DNA from: Moorella thermoacetica
GTDB taxonomy: Bacteria > Bacillota > DSM-521 > Neomoorellales > Neomoorellaceae
DNA length: 64,000 bases
Reading direction: 5' to 3'
Assembly (NCBI RefSeq): GCF_001267405.1
Contig: NZ_CP012369.1
Location: 832,001-896,000 of the forward strand
A model generated the notes under the pieces. The model saw only the letters and a list, made by a program, of their open reading frames with translations, was not told the DNA's origin and ran no database searches. The translations under genes and the position numbers were made by a program. Positions 33,412-41,916 of this stretch are shown here, piece by piece (within the stretch, counting starts at the first letter, position 1; every line of letters starts with the position of its first letter).

Positions 33412-33990
33412 ATGTTACGGATTATAGCCGGCGAGGCCCGTGGCCGCCGTTTAGGGACGCCCAGGGGCCGGACCACCAGGCCTACGAGTGACCGGGTACG
33501 GGAAGCCCTGTTTAATATCCTCGGCAATCGGGTTATTGACAGCCTGTTCCTGGATCTTTTTGCCGGTTCGGGGGCCGTGGGGCTGGAGGCCTTGAGCCGG
33601 GGCGCCCGTAGGGTCGTTTTTGTCGAAAATAATCGCCAGGCCTTAAAATGCCTCACGGCAAATATAAAGGCTACCGGCCTGGAGGGCAGGGGGCAGGTGA
33701 TGGCTCTTGACGCCAGGCGGGCTCTCGTTACCCTGGCCAGGCGCAGGGAGACCTTTGACCTGATTTTTAGCGACCCCCCCTATCGCCAGGGATGGGGGGA
33801 GTTGATTCTGCCGGCAGTCATCCCCGTCCTGGCTCCCGGCGGCCTGGTTATTCTGGAAACGGCAGTTACCGAAGCCGGACCGGCCATAACCGGTCTGGAA
33901 ATAATTGCAGTTAGGATTTACGGTGATACAGCTTTAAATTTTTACAAAAGGGCAGGAGGGCTGGCTGTTGGAGTTTATGACTCTGATTGA
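33412..33990 (+). CDS. rsmD: 16S rRNA (guanine-966-N2)-methyltransferase RsmD
   Basis: RsmD methylates G966 of 16S rRNA in the assembling small subunit. The 192-residue protein has the SAM-binding FLDLFAGSGAVGLEALSRGA and the catalytic SDPPY motif, with the N-terminal IIAGEARGRRL. TATAAT at 33390 lies just upstream. In many Firmicutes coaD follows rsmD; here it is absent and the next gene overlaps by 23 bases. Confidence 0.95.
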   Translation: MLRIIAGEARGRRLGTPRGRTTRPTSDRVREALFNILGNRVIDSLFLDLFAGSGAVGLEALSRGARRVVFVENNRQALKCLTANIKATGLEGRGQVMALDARRALVTLARRRETFDLIFSDPPYRQGWGELILPAVIPVLAPGGLVILETAVTEAGPAITGLEIIAVRIYGDTALNFYKRAGGLAVGVYDSD

Positions 33991-34480
33991 AGAAATGGAA
34001 AAGATGGTGGAAAAGGCGCCCCATATCCCCCTTTCTGGCAAGGTCTTCCTTGATGGTGACCTGCTCCTGGATTACCTGGATCGTCTGCGGACGGCCCTGC
34101 CCGAGGAAGTGCGCCAGGCCCAGTGGATACGCCAAGAGAAGGAACGCCTCCTAGAAGAAGCCCGTCTCAAAGCCAGGAGCCTCCTGGAAGAAGCCGAAAA
34201 GCGTTCAGAAATAATGGCCCAGGAAAACGAGCTGGTTCGCAAGGCCCGGTCCCAGGCCAGTGAAATTATAAATAGAGCCCGGAACGTGGCTGAAGAAGTA
34301 AAAGCCGGGGCTTTGAGCTATGCCGATGGTCTGCTGGCCAAGCTCGAGGCCAGCCTGAACCAGGCCCTGGCCCAGGTACAACAGGGCCGCCAGGAACTGC
34401 AGTCCTATCCGGCGACAGGTGCCGGGGAGGCGGCAGCGGCAGGAGAACCGGAAAAGGACAGCAGTCAAAACCGCCGGTAA
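33968..34480 (+). CDS. Coiled-coil protein of unknown function next to rsmD
   Basis: A 170-residue protein with a short N-terminal globular part (residues 1-50) and a long charged heptad region (about 50-140, with KERLLEEARLKARSLLEEAE), resembling ATP synthase subunit b or DivIVA-like proteins at low level. The C-terminus is low-complexity. TTG 33968 follows AGGAGGG; ATG 33977 is an alternative. Overlap with rsmD implies cotranscription. Function cannot be assigned. Confidence 0.75.
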   Translation: MEFMTLIEEMEKMVEKAPHIPLSGKVFLDGDLLLDYLDRLRTALPEEVRQAQWIRQEKERLLEEARLKARSLLEEAEKRSEIMAQENELVRKARSQASEIINRARNVAEEVKAGALSYADGLLAKLEASLNQALAQVQQGRQELQSYPATGAGEAAAAGEPEKDSSQNRR

Positions 34481-35697
34481 AGGGTCAGGCGGGCGAACAA
34501 TCCCAGCACGGTCAGGAACAATAACAAGGCCGCCAGGGTGAGGGTAAACCCTGTATAGTGGACCCCCAGGGAAAGCCATGATACCGGGGGCGACAGGAAA
34601 TGGCTACCTGTCAGCCAACCAAGGACTGGCCGGGCTGGTCCCCGGAAGAGTTGGACCATGAAGGCCGCCAGGAAACCATGGAGAAGGCGGGCCAGGATAA
34701 AGGGACCCAGGCGGAGATCCGTTTTGCTGGTCATGGCAGCCACCTGGCCCAGGACGGAGAGCCCGGCCCAGCCCATGATGATACTAATAGCAGTGAGCTG
34801 CTCCCCAAGGGGTACGGGAGCTTCACTGGCAAACTTGGTCCCCATGGTCATTTCAAAGATACCGCTGGCCAGGGCCCCGGCTGTTGCCGGGGTTAAACCC
34901 AGGGGATGGCCGGCATAAAGCAGCAACCTGGCCAGGAGGTCCAGGATACCCAGCATACCGGCTACCTGGATAATGACGCTGAAGAGGGTTATAAAGCCGC
35001 CGATGGTAATCAGGGTCTGGAAGGAGTGGCTCACGGCATCCCCAAGGAGCTGGCCGAGGGAACGGCCATCCCTTTGTTGGGCCTGAATCATGGCCCGCCA
35101 AGCTCTCCGTGGCAGGGATAGGAGGGGGTGGTTCCCCGGCGGTGAAGCCGGTGCCCGTCGACCGTAGAAGCGAAATAGGACTCCCAGGAAGAGGTTGGCT
35201 CCATAATGGGCTCCCGCCAGGGCCGGGCCCAGGGCCGGGTTATGGAGCATACCCACGGCTACTGCCCCCAGCATAAAAAGGGGGCTGGCGTTGTTGGTGA
35301 AACAGATTAAGCGTTCCCCTTCAACCCTGGTTACCAGCTGCTGCTGGCGTAACTGGGAGGTAAGGATGGCGCTGATGGGGGCGCCAGAAGTGTACCCCAT
35401 GGCCATGACAAAGGCGCCGCTGCCCGGGACATTGAAGAGAGGCCGCATAACCGGCTCCAGGAGCACGCCCAGAAAGTGGACGATACCCAGGCCCATAAAT
35501 AATTGAGAAATAATAAAAAAAGGTAAAAGGGCCGGGACGACGATTTCCCACCAGGCCCGGAGACCGCGCAGGGCAGCCTGAAAAACGGGCTGGGGGAAAA
35601 GGACGATAGCCAGGGCCAGGATAACGACGGCCACTGCTGTTAGGAAGGGGGTTATACCCCGGCTAATTATGAATACAGGTTGACGCATGGCGGTCAC
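34465..35697 (-). CDS. ylbJ: Sporulation integral membrane protein YlbJ
   Basis: A 410-residue nucleoside-recognition (Gate) domain protein needed for heat-resistant spores in Bacillus. It has about nine to ten helices, with VPALLPFFIISQLFMGLG, MGYTSGAPISA and a second Gate repeat near SGIFEMTMGTKF. Its 3' end overlaps the convergent coiled-coil gene by 16 bases. The transported molecule is unknown. Confidence 0.9.
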   Translation of the reverse strand: MTAMRQPVFIISRGITPFLTAVAVVILALAIVLFPQPVFQAALRGLRAWWEIVVPALLPFFIISQLFMGLGIVHFLGVLLEPVMRPLFNVPGSGAFVMAMGYTSGAPISAILTSQLRQQQLVTRVEGERLICFTNNASPLFMLGAVAVGMLHNPALGPALAGAHYGANLFLGVLFRFYGRRAPASPPGNHPLLSLPRRAWRAMIQAQQRDGRSLGQLLGDAVSHSFQTLITIGGFITLFSVIIQVAGMLGILDLLARLLLYAGHPLGLTPATAGALASGIFEMTMGTKFASEAPVPLGEQLTAISIIMGWAGLSVLGQVAAMTSKTDLRLGPFILARLLHGFLAAFMVQLFRGPARPVLGWLTGSHFLSPPVSWLSLGVHYTGFTLTLAALLLFLTVLGLFARLTLYRRF

Positions 35698-35791
35698 CTC
35701 AAAGGGGACATCCTATTCTGGAATATACGCACGCCCAGTTATTATTAGACTATAGAAGTTAAAAGTGCCCGGGGGCATATCTACCACGGGA

Positions 35792-36144
35792 ATGGTGACG
35801 GGGGAGAAAATCGGCCTGGCCAGCTTCTGGAGCTGGCGGTTCCCCGCTGGGGACTTATGAGAGGCGATCGAATTGAGGCTCTTGTGCGAACTTTAACAAG
35901 GGGCTTGACTTTTGCCGAGCTAAAAGTACCATTGTATGTAGTGGCCGTGGATGTTGAGAGTGGAGAACTGGTAGTTCTCGACAGGGGCGGGGTAGCCGAT
36001 GCCGTCCGGGCCAGTATTGCCATGCCCGGTCTTTTTGTGCCGAAAAGGCTTGGGGGACGCTTACTGGTGGATGGGGCTGTCCTGGCATCCCTTCCCCGTT
36101 TGCTAGCGCTCTTTGCCGGCAAGGCGTATCGACTATTTTTGTAA
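35792..36144 (+). pseudogene. Decayed patatin-like phospholipase (ylbK remnant)
   Basis: The start ATG 35792 encodes MVTGEKIGLA, the usual beginning of YlbK-type patatins, but the oxyanion loop (GGGxRG) and the GxSxG nucleophile are gone. After that point another frame carries on with LELAVPRWGLMRGDRIEAL, FAELKVPLYVVAVDVESGE, AVRASIAMPGLF and GRLLVDGAVLASLP, then breaks off. So an internal deletion with a frameshift and a C-terminal truncation removed the active site. In Bacillus ylbK follows ylbJ, which supports the assignment. Confidence 0.8.
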
Positions 36145-36156
36145 GGAGGATAAGCC

Positions 36157-37350
36157 GTGAAAATCCTGGTCTTAAACTGCGGCAGCTCATCGGTCAAATA
36201 TCAGCTTTTTGATATGGAAGACGAGAGTGTTCTGGCTAAAGGACTGGTGGAAAGGATTGGTATCGACGGTTCCGTCCTGACCCATCGCCCGGCGGGCAAA
36301 GAAAAACTGGTGCGTGAAACAGAAATCCCCGATCATAAAGTGGCTATCCGCCTGTGCCTGGAAGCCCTGACCGACCCCCATTACGGGGTTATCAAAGACT
36401 ACAGCGAAATCGGAGCCATCGGTCATCGTATCGTCCACGGTGGTACTTTTCCCCATTCGGTCCTGGTAGATGCCTCCACTAAAAAGGCCATTAGTGAACT
36501 GGAGGTTCTGGCACCCCTCCATAATGGCCCGGCCCTACGGGGTATCGAGGCCTGTGAAGCCATCCTGCCCGGCACCCCCCAGGTAACGGCTTTTGATACG
36601 GCCTTTCACCAGGGTATGCCGGATTACGCCTATACTTACAGCCTGCCTTATGAACTCTGCCAGAAGCACCTCATTCGCCGCTACGGCGCTCACGGTACCT
36701 CCCACCAGTATGTTGCCCTGCGGGCGGCGGCCATAGTTGGTAAGCCCCTGGAGGAATTGAAGGTTATTACCTGCCACCTGGGTAACGGCTCCAGTATTAC
36801 TGCTATTAAAAACGCTAAATCATACGACACCAGCATGGGCTTCACCCCCCTGGCAGGTTTAACCATGGGTACCCGTTGCGGTGATATTGATCCGGCCATC
36901 GTACCCTTCCTGATGGAAAAAGAGGGCTATACCCCGGCGGAGATGGACCAGGTGATGAACCGCCGGTCAGGGGTCTTGGGAGTCTCCGGCCTCAGCAGCG
37001 ACTTCCGGGATATTGAAGCTGCCATGGCTGAGGGTAATGATCGCGCTCGCCTGGCCTGGGAGGTTTTCGTCCATAGCGCCAAAAAATATATTGGCGCTTA
37101 CGCTGCCCTTTTGAACGGCCTGGATATCTTGGTCTTTACAGCCGGCCTGGGGGAAAACTCCATCGCCGCCCGGGAAGCCATATGCCGGGACATGGACTAC
37201 CTGGGTATAAAGATTGACCCCGAGAAAAACCAGGTCCGGGGCCAGGAAAGGGAGATCACGGCCGCCGGAGCTAGGGTGCGCACCTTTGTTATCCCCACCA
37301 ATGAAGAATTAATGATTGCTCGCGATACCCTGGCCCTCGTCCAGGCTTGA
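36157..37350 (+). CDS. ackA: Acetate kinase
   Basis: AckA makes ATP and acetate from acetyl phosphate, the energy-conserving end step of acetogenesis. The 397-residue protein has LVLNCGSSSVKYQLF, RIVHGGTFPHS, FDTAFHQGMP, RRYGAHGTSHQYV, CHLGNGSSI and FTAGLGENS. GTG 36157 follows AAGGAGG. No pta gene is nearby. It replaces the ylbL-ylbM interval seen in Bacillus. Confidence 0.97.
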   Translation: MKILVLNCGSSSVKYQLFDMEDESVLAKGLVERIGIDGSVLTHRPAGKEKLVRETEIPDHKVAIRLCLEALTDPHYGVIKDYSEIGAIGHRIVHGGTFPHSVLVDASTKKAISELEVLAPLHNGPALRGIEACEAILPGTPQVTAFDTAFHQGMPDYAYTYSLPYELCQKHLIRRYGAHGTSHQYVALRAAAIVGKPLEELKVITCHLGNGSSITAIKNAKSYDTSMGFTPLAGLTMGTRCGDIDPAIVPFLMEKEGYTPAEMDQVMNRRSGVLGVSGLSSDFRDIEAAMAEGNDRARLAWEVFVHSAKKYIGAYAALLNGLDILVFTAGLGENSIAAREAICRDMDYLGIKIDPEKNQVRGQEREITAAGARVRTFVIPTNEELMIARDTLALVQA

Positions 37351-37477
37351 CGCATCCCCGGTTTATATTTTTCGAAGGGCTGGGGGGTTATACCGAAAGG
37401 TCACTTTGTTTGAGGCGGCAGATACTTGGGTGAAGCCATAGGGAGGCAGCGGTGAACGGCATGCGCCCCCGTTCCGG

Positions 37478-37506
37478 TTGACACCAGGCCGACCGTTCGC
37501 TATAAT
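37478..37506 (+). promoter_or_regulatory. Consensus SigA promoter of yceD-rpmF
   Basis: Perfect TTGACA (37478-37483) and TATAAT (37501-37506), spacer 17. The first GTG of the gene lies only 8 bases after the -10 box. Confidence 0.92.
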
Positions 37507-37522
37507 CTACGGGGTGAATGTG

Positions 37523-38101
37523 GTGAAAATTGGTGTCGGCGATTTAAAAGCCAGGCCCGGCAGCGAGCTGGAGTTCAGCTTTAAAGCCGATTGGGGTCAT
37601 CTGACGACGGCCACTTCCATAATCCCCGTCCTGGCACCCGTTCTGGTCCGGGGGAAGGTTATAAACACCGGGAGAGTGCTGCTGGTCCAGGGGCAGGTGG
37701 CCACAACCCTGGAATTAACCTGCGATCGCTGCCTGGCCAAATTTAATTTCCCGGTTATAGCCCCCCTGGAAGAGGCATACGTTACCAAAAACAGCCAGCC
37801 TCCGGGTGAGGATGAAGAGGAGGACCGGGAAATCCGGCCCCTGGAGGGCGATATCCTCGATTTACAACCGGCGGTTACTGAGGCTTTGCTTCTGGCTTTA
37901 CCCATGAAATGGCTGTGCCAGGTGAACTGTCGTGGCCTGTGCCCTCATTGCGGCCAGAATCTCAACGAAGGCCAGTGCCACTGTCAGGGGGAAACATTGG
38001 ATCCCCGGCTGGCGACGCTAGGGCAATTTTTAAGGAACCTGGAAGGAGAGGATACCCATGGGAGTACCCAAAAGGAGAACTTCAAAGGCCCGGAAGAATA
38101 A
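37523..38101 (+). CDS. yceD: YceD/DUF177-family protein
   Basis: A 192-residue member of the YceD (YlbN) family encoded before rpmF, with a role in 23S rRNA or ribosome maturation suggested by other bacteria. It has LELTCDRCLAKF and the C-terminal zinc-like cluster CQVNCRGLCPHCGQNLNEGQC. The start is GTG 37523; GTGs at 37514 and 37520 are in frame. Any start further upstream would lie inside the promoter. It overlaps rpmF by 44 bases. Confidence 0.88.
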   Translation: MKIGVGDLKARPGSELEFSFKADWGHLTTATSIIPVLAPVLVRGKVINTGRVLLVQGQVATTLELTCDRCLAKFNFPVIAPLEEAYVTKNSQPPGEDEEEDREIRPLEGDILDLQPAVTEALLLALPMKWLCQVNCRGLCPHCGQNLNEGQCHCQGETLDPRLATLGQFLRNLEGEDTHGSTQKENFKGPEE

Positions 38102-38240
38102 GCGGCGTTCCATCTGGGGCCAGATGGCGGCCCCTACCCTGGTGGAGTGCCCCCAGTGCCACCAGCTTAAGTTAAACCACCGGGTTTGTCCTAAGTGCGG
38201 TTATTATAAAGGAAGGGAAGCCATCCAAGTAGCCGAGTAA
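38058..38240 (+). CDS. rpmF: 50S ribosomal protein L32
   Basis: A 60-residue L32 that starts MGVPKRRTSKARKNKRRS and has the zinc ribbon CPQCHQLKLNHRVCPKCG. It begins inside yceD after GGAGAGG. The zinc-binding L28 and L32 in this window are both C+ forms. Confidence 0.96.
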   Translation: MGVPKRRTSKARKNKRRSIWGQMAAPTLVECPQCHQLKLNHRVCPKCGYYKGREAIQVAE

Positions 38241-38246
38241 GTGTTA

Positions 38247-38276
38247 TAACCGGCAATTGTGCCGGTTATTTTTTTG
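38247..38276 (+). terminator. Rho-independent terminator after rpmF
   Basis: TAACCGGC and GCCGGTTA form the stem, followed by T7. It separates rpmF from the fatty-acid operon. Confidence 0.9.
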
Positions 38277-38277
38277 C

Positions 38278-38306
38278 TTGCATAAAACTGACAGGCTCGT
38301 TATACT
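38278..38306 (+). promoter_or_regulatory. Promoter of fapR and the fatty-acid operon
   Basis: TTGCAT (38278-38283) and TATACT (38301-38306) are 17 bases apart. The -10 box overlaps the palindrome at 38303-38329. Confidence 0.8.
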
Positions 38307-38329
38307 ATTACTATGGCCTGGTAATAGTA
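38303..38329. promoter_or_regulatory. Putative FapR operator
   Basis: TACTATTAC and GTAATAGTA form a 9-bp inverted repeat with a 9-base centre, covering the -10 box and start of transcription of fapR. It does not match the Bacillus FapR consensus closely; assignment rests on position. Confidence 0.55.
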
Positions 38330-38357
38330 TTTGGTACCAGGATTCGGGGTGACATAG

Positions 38358-38942
38358 TTGGTACGCCACAGGGGTAATAAGGAAGAGCGCCAGCAGGCCC
38401 TGCGCCGCTACCTGCGCAGCAACCCCTTCGCCACCGACGAGGAGCTGGCGGAGAAATTTGAAGTCAGCGTGCCCACCATTCGCCTGGACCGCCTAGCCCT
38501 GGGGATCCCCGAGGTCCGAGAGCGAATCATGGCCATGGCCCAGGAAGCCAGGAGCCGGATGCGCGGGGTGACGGCCGAAGAGCTGGTGGGAGAACTGGTC
38601 GAACTGCAACCGGGGGTTATGGGTATCTCCATCCTGGAAATAACTCCGCCGATGCTAGTTCAGCCCGCCGGGGTGGCGCGTGGTTATTACCTTTTCGCTC
38701 AGGCCCATTCCTTGGCCTTGGCTACTGTGGGGGCCGAGGTTGTCCTTACCAGCAGCGCTCGGGTACGCTACCGGCGGCCTGTTTACGCCGGCGAGCGGGT
38801 AGTTGCCAGGGCCATGGTTAAAGTGGTAAAAGATTCCACCTGCCTGGTATCAGTTCATTCACGGGTCAACGGAGAGATTGTTTTTAAAGGCCAGTATATC
38901 ATTATCACGCCGGATGCTGCAACTGGAGGCGGGAGTGCTTGA
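38358..38942 (+). CDS. fapR: FapR, malonyl-CoA-responsive repressor of lipid synthesis
   Basis: FapR represses fatty-acid and phospholipid genes and is released by malonyl-CoA. The 194-residue protein has a DeoR-like helix-turn-helix (TDEELAEKFEVSVPTIRLDR) and a hot-dog thioesterase-like domain (about 95-185, with GYYLFAQAHSLA). TTG 38358 is the start. It is the first gene of the plsX-fab operon it should control, and its stop overlaps plsX. Confidence 0.93.
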   Translation: MVRHRGNKEERQQALRRYLRSNPFATDEELAEKFEVSVPTIRLDRLALGIPEVRERIMAMAQEARSRMRGVTAEELVGELVELQPGVMGISILEITPPMLVQPAGVARGYYLFAQAHSLALATVGAEVVLTSSARVRYRRPVYAGERVVARAMVKVVKDSTCLVSVHSRVNGEIVFKGQYIIITPDAATGGGSA

Positions 38943-39958
38943 AAATCGCTGTCGATGCCATGGGAGGCGACCTGGCCCCCAGGGAGATTGTCCGTGGTGC
39001 CGTAGCTGCCGCCGGGGAGGGTAGTGCCGAGATTATCCTGGTGGGTGATCAAAGGCGGCTGGAGGAAGAACTGGCCCTCCTGCATCCCTCCGGTAGGATC
39101 GAGATATATCATACCGATCAGGTAATTACCATGGACGAACAGCCAGCCCTGGGGTTACGGCGGAAGCGGGAAGCTTCTATCGTAGTGGCTACCCGCCTGG
39201 TCAAGGAGGGTCGGGCGGAGGCGGTGGTTTCCGCCGGCAGTACCGGGGCCCAGATGGCCGCGGCCCTCCTGATTCTAGGCCGGAGCGGCAAGATCCAGCG
39301 ACCGGCTATTGCCACCCTCATCCCTACTTTGAAGGGCCCTAAACTCCTCCTCGACGTCGGGGCCAATGTCGATTGTCGGCCCGAACACCTCTATGAATTC
39401 GCCCTCATGGGTAACCTCTATGCCGCCCGGGTGATGGGCATCCCCAACCCCAGGGTGGGACTGCTGAATATCGGCACCGAGGCCTGCAAAGGCAATGAGC
39501 AAACCCTGGGAGCTTATAATCTCCTGAGGGGAGCCCCTTTAAACTTTATCGGCAATGTCGAAGCCCGGGAGATTTTATTTGGTGAAACCGATGTCATCGT
39601 TTGCGACGGTTTTGTCGGCAATGCGATCCTGAAATTTGGCGAGGGTCTGGGCCAGGCCCTCTTCACCATGATCAGCCGCGAGGTTAACAAGAGCCTCAGG
39701 TCCCGGATGGGTGCTGCCCTGCTTTTACCAGCCCTGCGGGGACTTAAAAAACAGGTGGACTATACCGAGTACGGCGGCGCCCCCCTCCTGGGAGTTCAGG
39801 GGATCAGTATCATCTGCCATGGCAGTTCCAATGCCAGGGCCATTAAGAATGCCATTAAAGTAGCTGTCCGCTGCGTCAACCAGGGCCTGGTAACCGCCCT
39901 GGGCGATCTACCTGGTGCCAGCGAAGAAAGGATGGTGAAGGGGTGCCAGTCCAATTAA
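38939..39958 (+). CDS. plsX: Phosphate acyltransferase PlsX
   Basis: PlsX converts acyl-ACP to acyl phosphate for phospholipid synthesis. The 339-residue protein has KIAVDAMGGDLAPREIV, SAGSTGAQMAAAL, LLDVGANVDCRPEHL, VCDGFVGNAILK and EYGGAPLLGV. TTG 38939 follows GGAGGCGGGAG. Confidence 0.96.
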   Translation: MKIAVDAMGGDLAPREIVRGAVAAAGEGSAEIILVGDQRRLEEELALLHPSGRIEIYHTDQVITMDEQPALGLRRKREASIVVATRLVKEGRAEAVVSAGSTGAQMAAALLILGRSGKIQRPAIATLIPTLKGPKLLLDVGANVDCRPEHLYEFALMGNLYAARVMGIPNPRVGLLNIGTEACKGNEQTLGAYNLLRGAPLNFIGNVEAREILFGETDVIVCDGFVGNAILKFGEGLGQALFTMISREVNKSLRSRMGAALLLPALRGLKKQVDYTEYGGAPLLGVQGISIICHGSSNARAIKNAIKVAVRCVNQGLVTALGDLPGASEERMVKGCQSN

Positions 39959-40959
39959 GATCAGCCGCCATTACCGGTACCGGGTCCTGCCTGCCGGAGA
40001 GGGTTCTCACCAACCATGAACTGGAGCAAATGGTGGATACCAGTGATGAATGGATTCGTACCCGAACCGGCATCCGGGAACGCCGCCTGGCCGCCGCCGG
40101 CACGGCTGCTTCCGACCTGGCTGTACCGGCAGCATCCAGGGCCCTGGCCACTGCCGGGATAACAGCTGCAGACGTGGATTTGATCATCGTAGCTACGGTG
40201 ACGCCGGATACCCTCTTTCCGGCTACCGCCTGCCTGGTGCAGGAACGCCTGGGCGCCAGGGGGGCGGCAGCCTTTGACCTTTCAGCTGGCTGCAGCGGTT
40301 TCGTCTATGCCTTGGGGGTCGCCAGCCAGTTTATTGCTGCCGGGATTTACCATACCGCCCTGGTGATCGGGGTGGAAGTCCTCAGTAAAATCATTAACTG
40401 GCAGGACCGGAATACCTGCGTCCTTTTCGGTGACGGCGCCGGGGCCGTCGTCCTGCGGGCTGTCCCGGCAGGCAGGGGCATCCTGGGCTTAGATCTGGGA
40501 GCCGATGGCAGCGGCGGTTCCCTGTTAACAATGCCGGCCGGGGGTTCCCGCCTGCCGGCCAGCCCGGCTACCGTCCGGGAGCAACTGCATACCATTCATA
40601 TGAACGGATCCGAGGTCTTTAAATTCGCCGTCCGGATCATGGGCGAAGCTTCCCTCAAGGCCCTGCAAAAAGCGGGTCTGGCGAAGGAAGACGTTGACTT
40701 TTTAATTCCCCACCAGGCCAATATCCGGATTATCGAGGCGGCCACCAAACGCCTGGGGCTGGCCCCGGAAAAGGTTTACGTCAACCTGGACCGCTATGGC
40801 AACATGTCAAGCGCCTCGATTCCGGTAGCCCTTGATGAGGCCTACCGGGCCGGATTGTTGCAGCGGGACCATAAAGTGGTCATGGTGGCCTTTGGAGCCG
40901 GCCTGACCTGGGGAGCAGTCGTAGTTAACTGGGAGCTGGATCCGCCGAAAGGAGATTGA
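39943..40959 (+). CDS. fabH: 3-oxoacyl-ACP synthase III (FabH)
   Basis: FabH starts fatty-acid chains by condensing acyl-CoA with malonyl-ACP. The 338-residue protein has active-site Cys in DLSAGCSGFVYAL, the His in PHQANIRIIEA and the Asn in YGNMSSAS. GTG 39943 overlaps the end of plsX. Confidence 0.96.
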   Translation: MPVQLRSAAITGTGSCLPERVLTNHELEQMVDTSDEWIRTRTGIRERRLAAAGTAASDLAVPAASRALATAGITAADVDLIIVATVTPDTLFPATACLVQERLGARGAAAFDLSAGCSGFVYALGVASQFIAAGIYHTALVIGVEVLSKIINWQDRNTCVLFGDGAGAVVLRAVPAGRGILGLDLGADGSGGSLLTMPAGGSRLPASPATVREQLHTIHMNGSEVFKFAVRIMGEASLKALQKAGLAKEDVDFLIPHQANIRIIEAATKRLGLAPEKVYVNLDRYGNMSSASIPVALDEAYRAGLLQRDHKVVMVAFGAGLTWGAVVVNWELDPPKGD

Positions 40960-40964
40960 TAGTC

Positions 40965-41906
40965 ATGCTGCGGACACCCCTCTGCGATCTCCTGGGGATT
41001 ACTTATCCCATTATTCAGGGCGGTATGGCCTGGGTAGCAACGGGAGAGCTGGCGGCCGCTGTTTCGGCTGCCGGGGGACTGGGAATTATCGGCGCCGGCA
41101 GTGCGCCGCCGGATGTAGTTCGCCGGGAGATTCGCAAGGTACGGGAACAAACGGACCGGCCCTTCGGGGTTAATATTTACTATCTATCACCTTATGTCGA
41201 AGAATTGGTTGATCTGGTATGCGAGGAAAGGGTGCCGGTGGTCACCACCGGGGCCGGTAATCCGGGCAAGCACCTGCCCCGTTTCAAGGAGGCAGGGGTG
41301 AAGGTAATTCCGGTGGTAGCCTCGGTGGCCCTGGCGAAGAGGTTGGAGCGCCTGGGAGTGGACGCCCTGGTGGCCGAAGGCATGGAATGCGGCGGCCATA
41401 TTGGAGAGATTGCCACCATGCCCCTGGTGCCCCAGATTGTCGATGCCGTACATATCCCGGTGATTGCTGCCGGCGGTATTGCCGACGGACGCGGCCTGGC
41501 CGCCGCCCTGGCCCTGGGGGCCGCAGGCATCCAGATGGGGACCAGGTTTATCTGCGCCACCGAGTGTACCGTCCACGCCAACTATAAAGAAGCGGTCCTC
41601 AAAGCCGGGGACCGGGACGCCGTCGTTACCGGTATGGCCGGGCACTATGTCCGGGTACTAAAGAACAAGCTGACCAGGCAGTTTGAGGAACTTTCCGCCC
41701 GGGGAGCGAGCTGGGAGGAGATGGACCGCCTGGGAACCGGGAAGCTGCGGGCGGCGGCAGTCGATGGCGATGTGGAGTACGGTTCAGTAATGGCCGGCCA
41801 GAGCGCGGCCATGGTGCGGGAAATCAAGCCGGCAGCAGCCATCATTGCGGAAATCATGGCCGAGGCTGCTGAGGTTATAGCCCGGCTGGGCGCCTTGACA
41901 GGGTAG
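40965..41906 (+). CDS. fabK: Enoyl-ACP reductase II (FabK), FMN-dependent
   Basis: A nitronate-monooxygenase-like TIM barrel of 313 residues that reduces enoyl-ACP. It begins TPLCDLLGITYPIIQGGMAW and has VSAAGGLGIIGAG, ECGGHIGE, VIAAGGIADGRG and GTRFICATECT. Its place between fabH and fabD supports FabK over nitronate monooxygenase. ATG 40965 follows AAAGGAGA; TTG 40956 is an alternative. Confidence 0.92.
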   Translation: MLRTPLCDLLGITYPIIQGGMAWVATGELAAAVSAAGGLGIIGAGSAPPDVVRREIRKVREQTDRPFGVNIYYLSPYVEELVDLVCEERVPVVTTGAGNPGKHLPRFKEAGVKVIPVVASVALAKRLERLGVDALVAEGMECGGHIGEIATMPLVPQIVDAVHIPVIAAGGIADGRGLAAALALGAAGIQMGTRFICATECTVHANYKEAVLKAGDRDAVVTGMAGHYVRVLKNKLTRQFEELSARGASWEEMDRLGTGKLRAAAVDGDVEYGSVMAGQSAAMVREIKPAAAIIAEIMAEAAEVIARLGALTG

Positions 41907-41916
41907 GTGACAAACC

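Noticed and set aside
37478-37522. Upstream start for yceD at TTG 37478
   Set aside because: That codon is the -35 box of a perfect promoter, so it cannot be on the main transcript.
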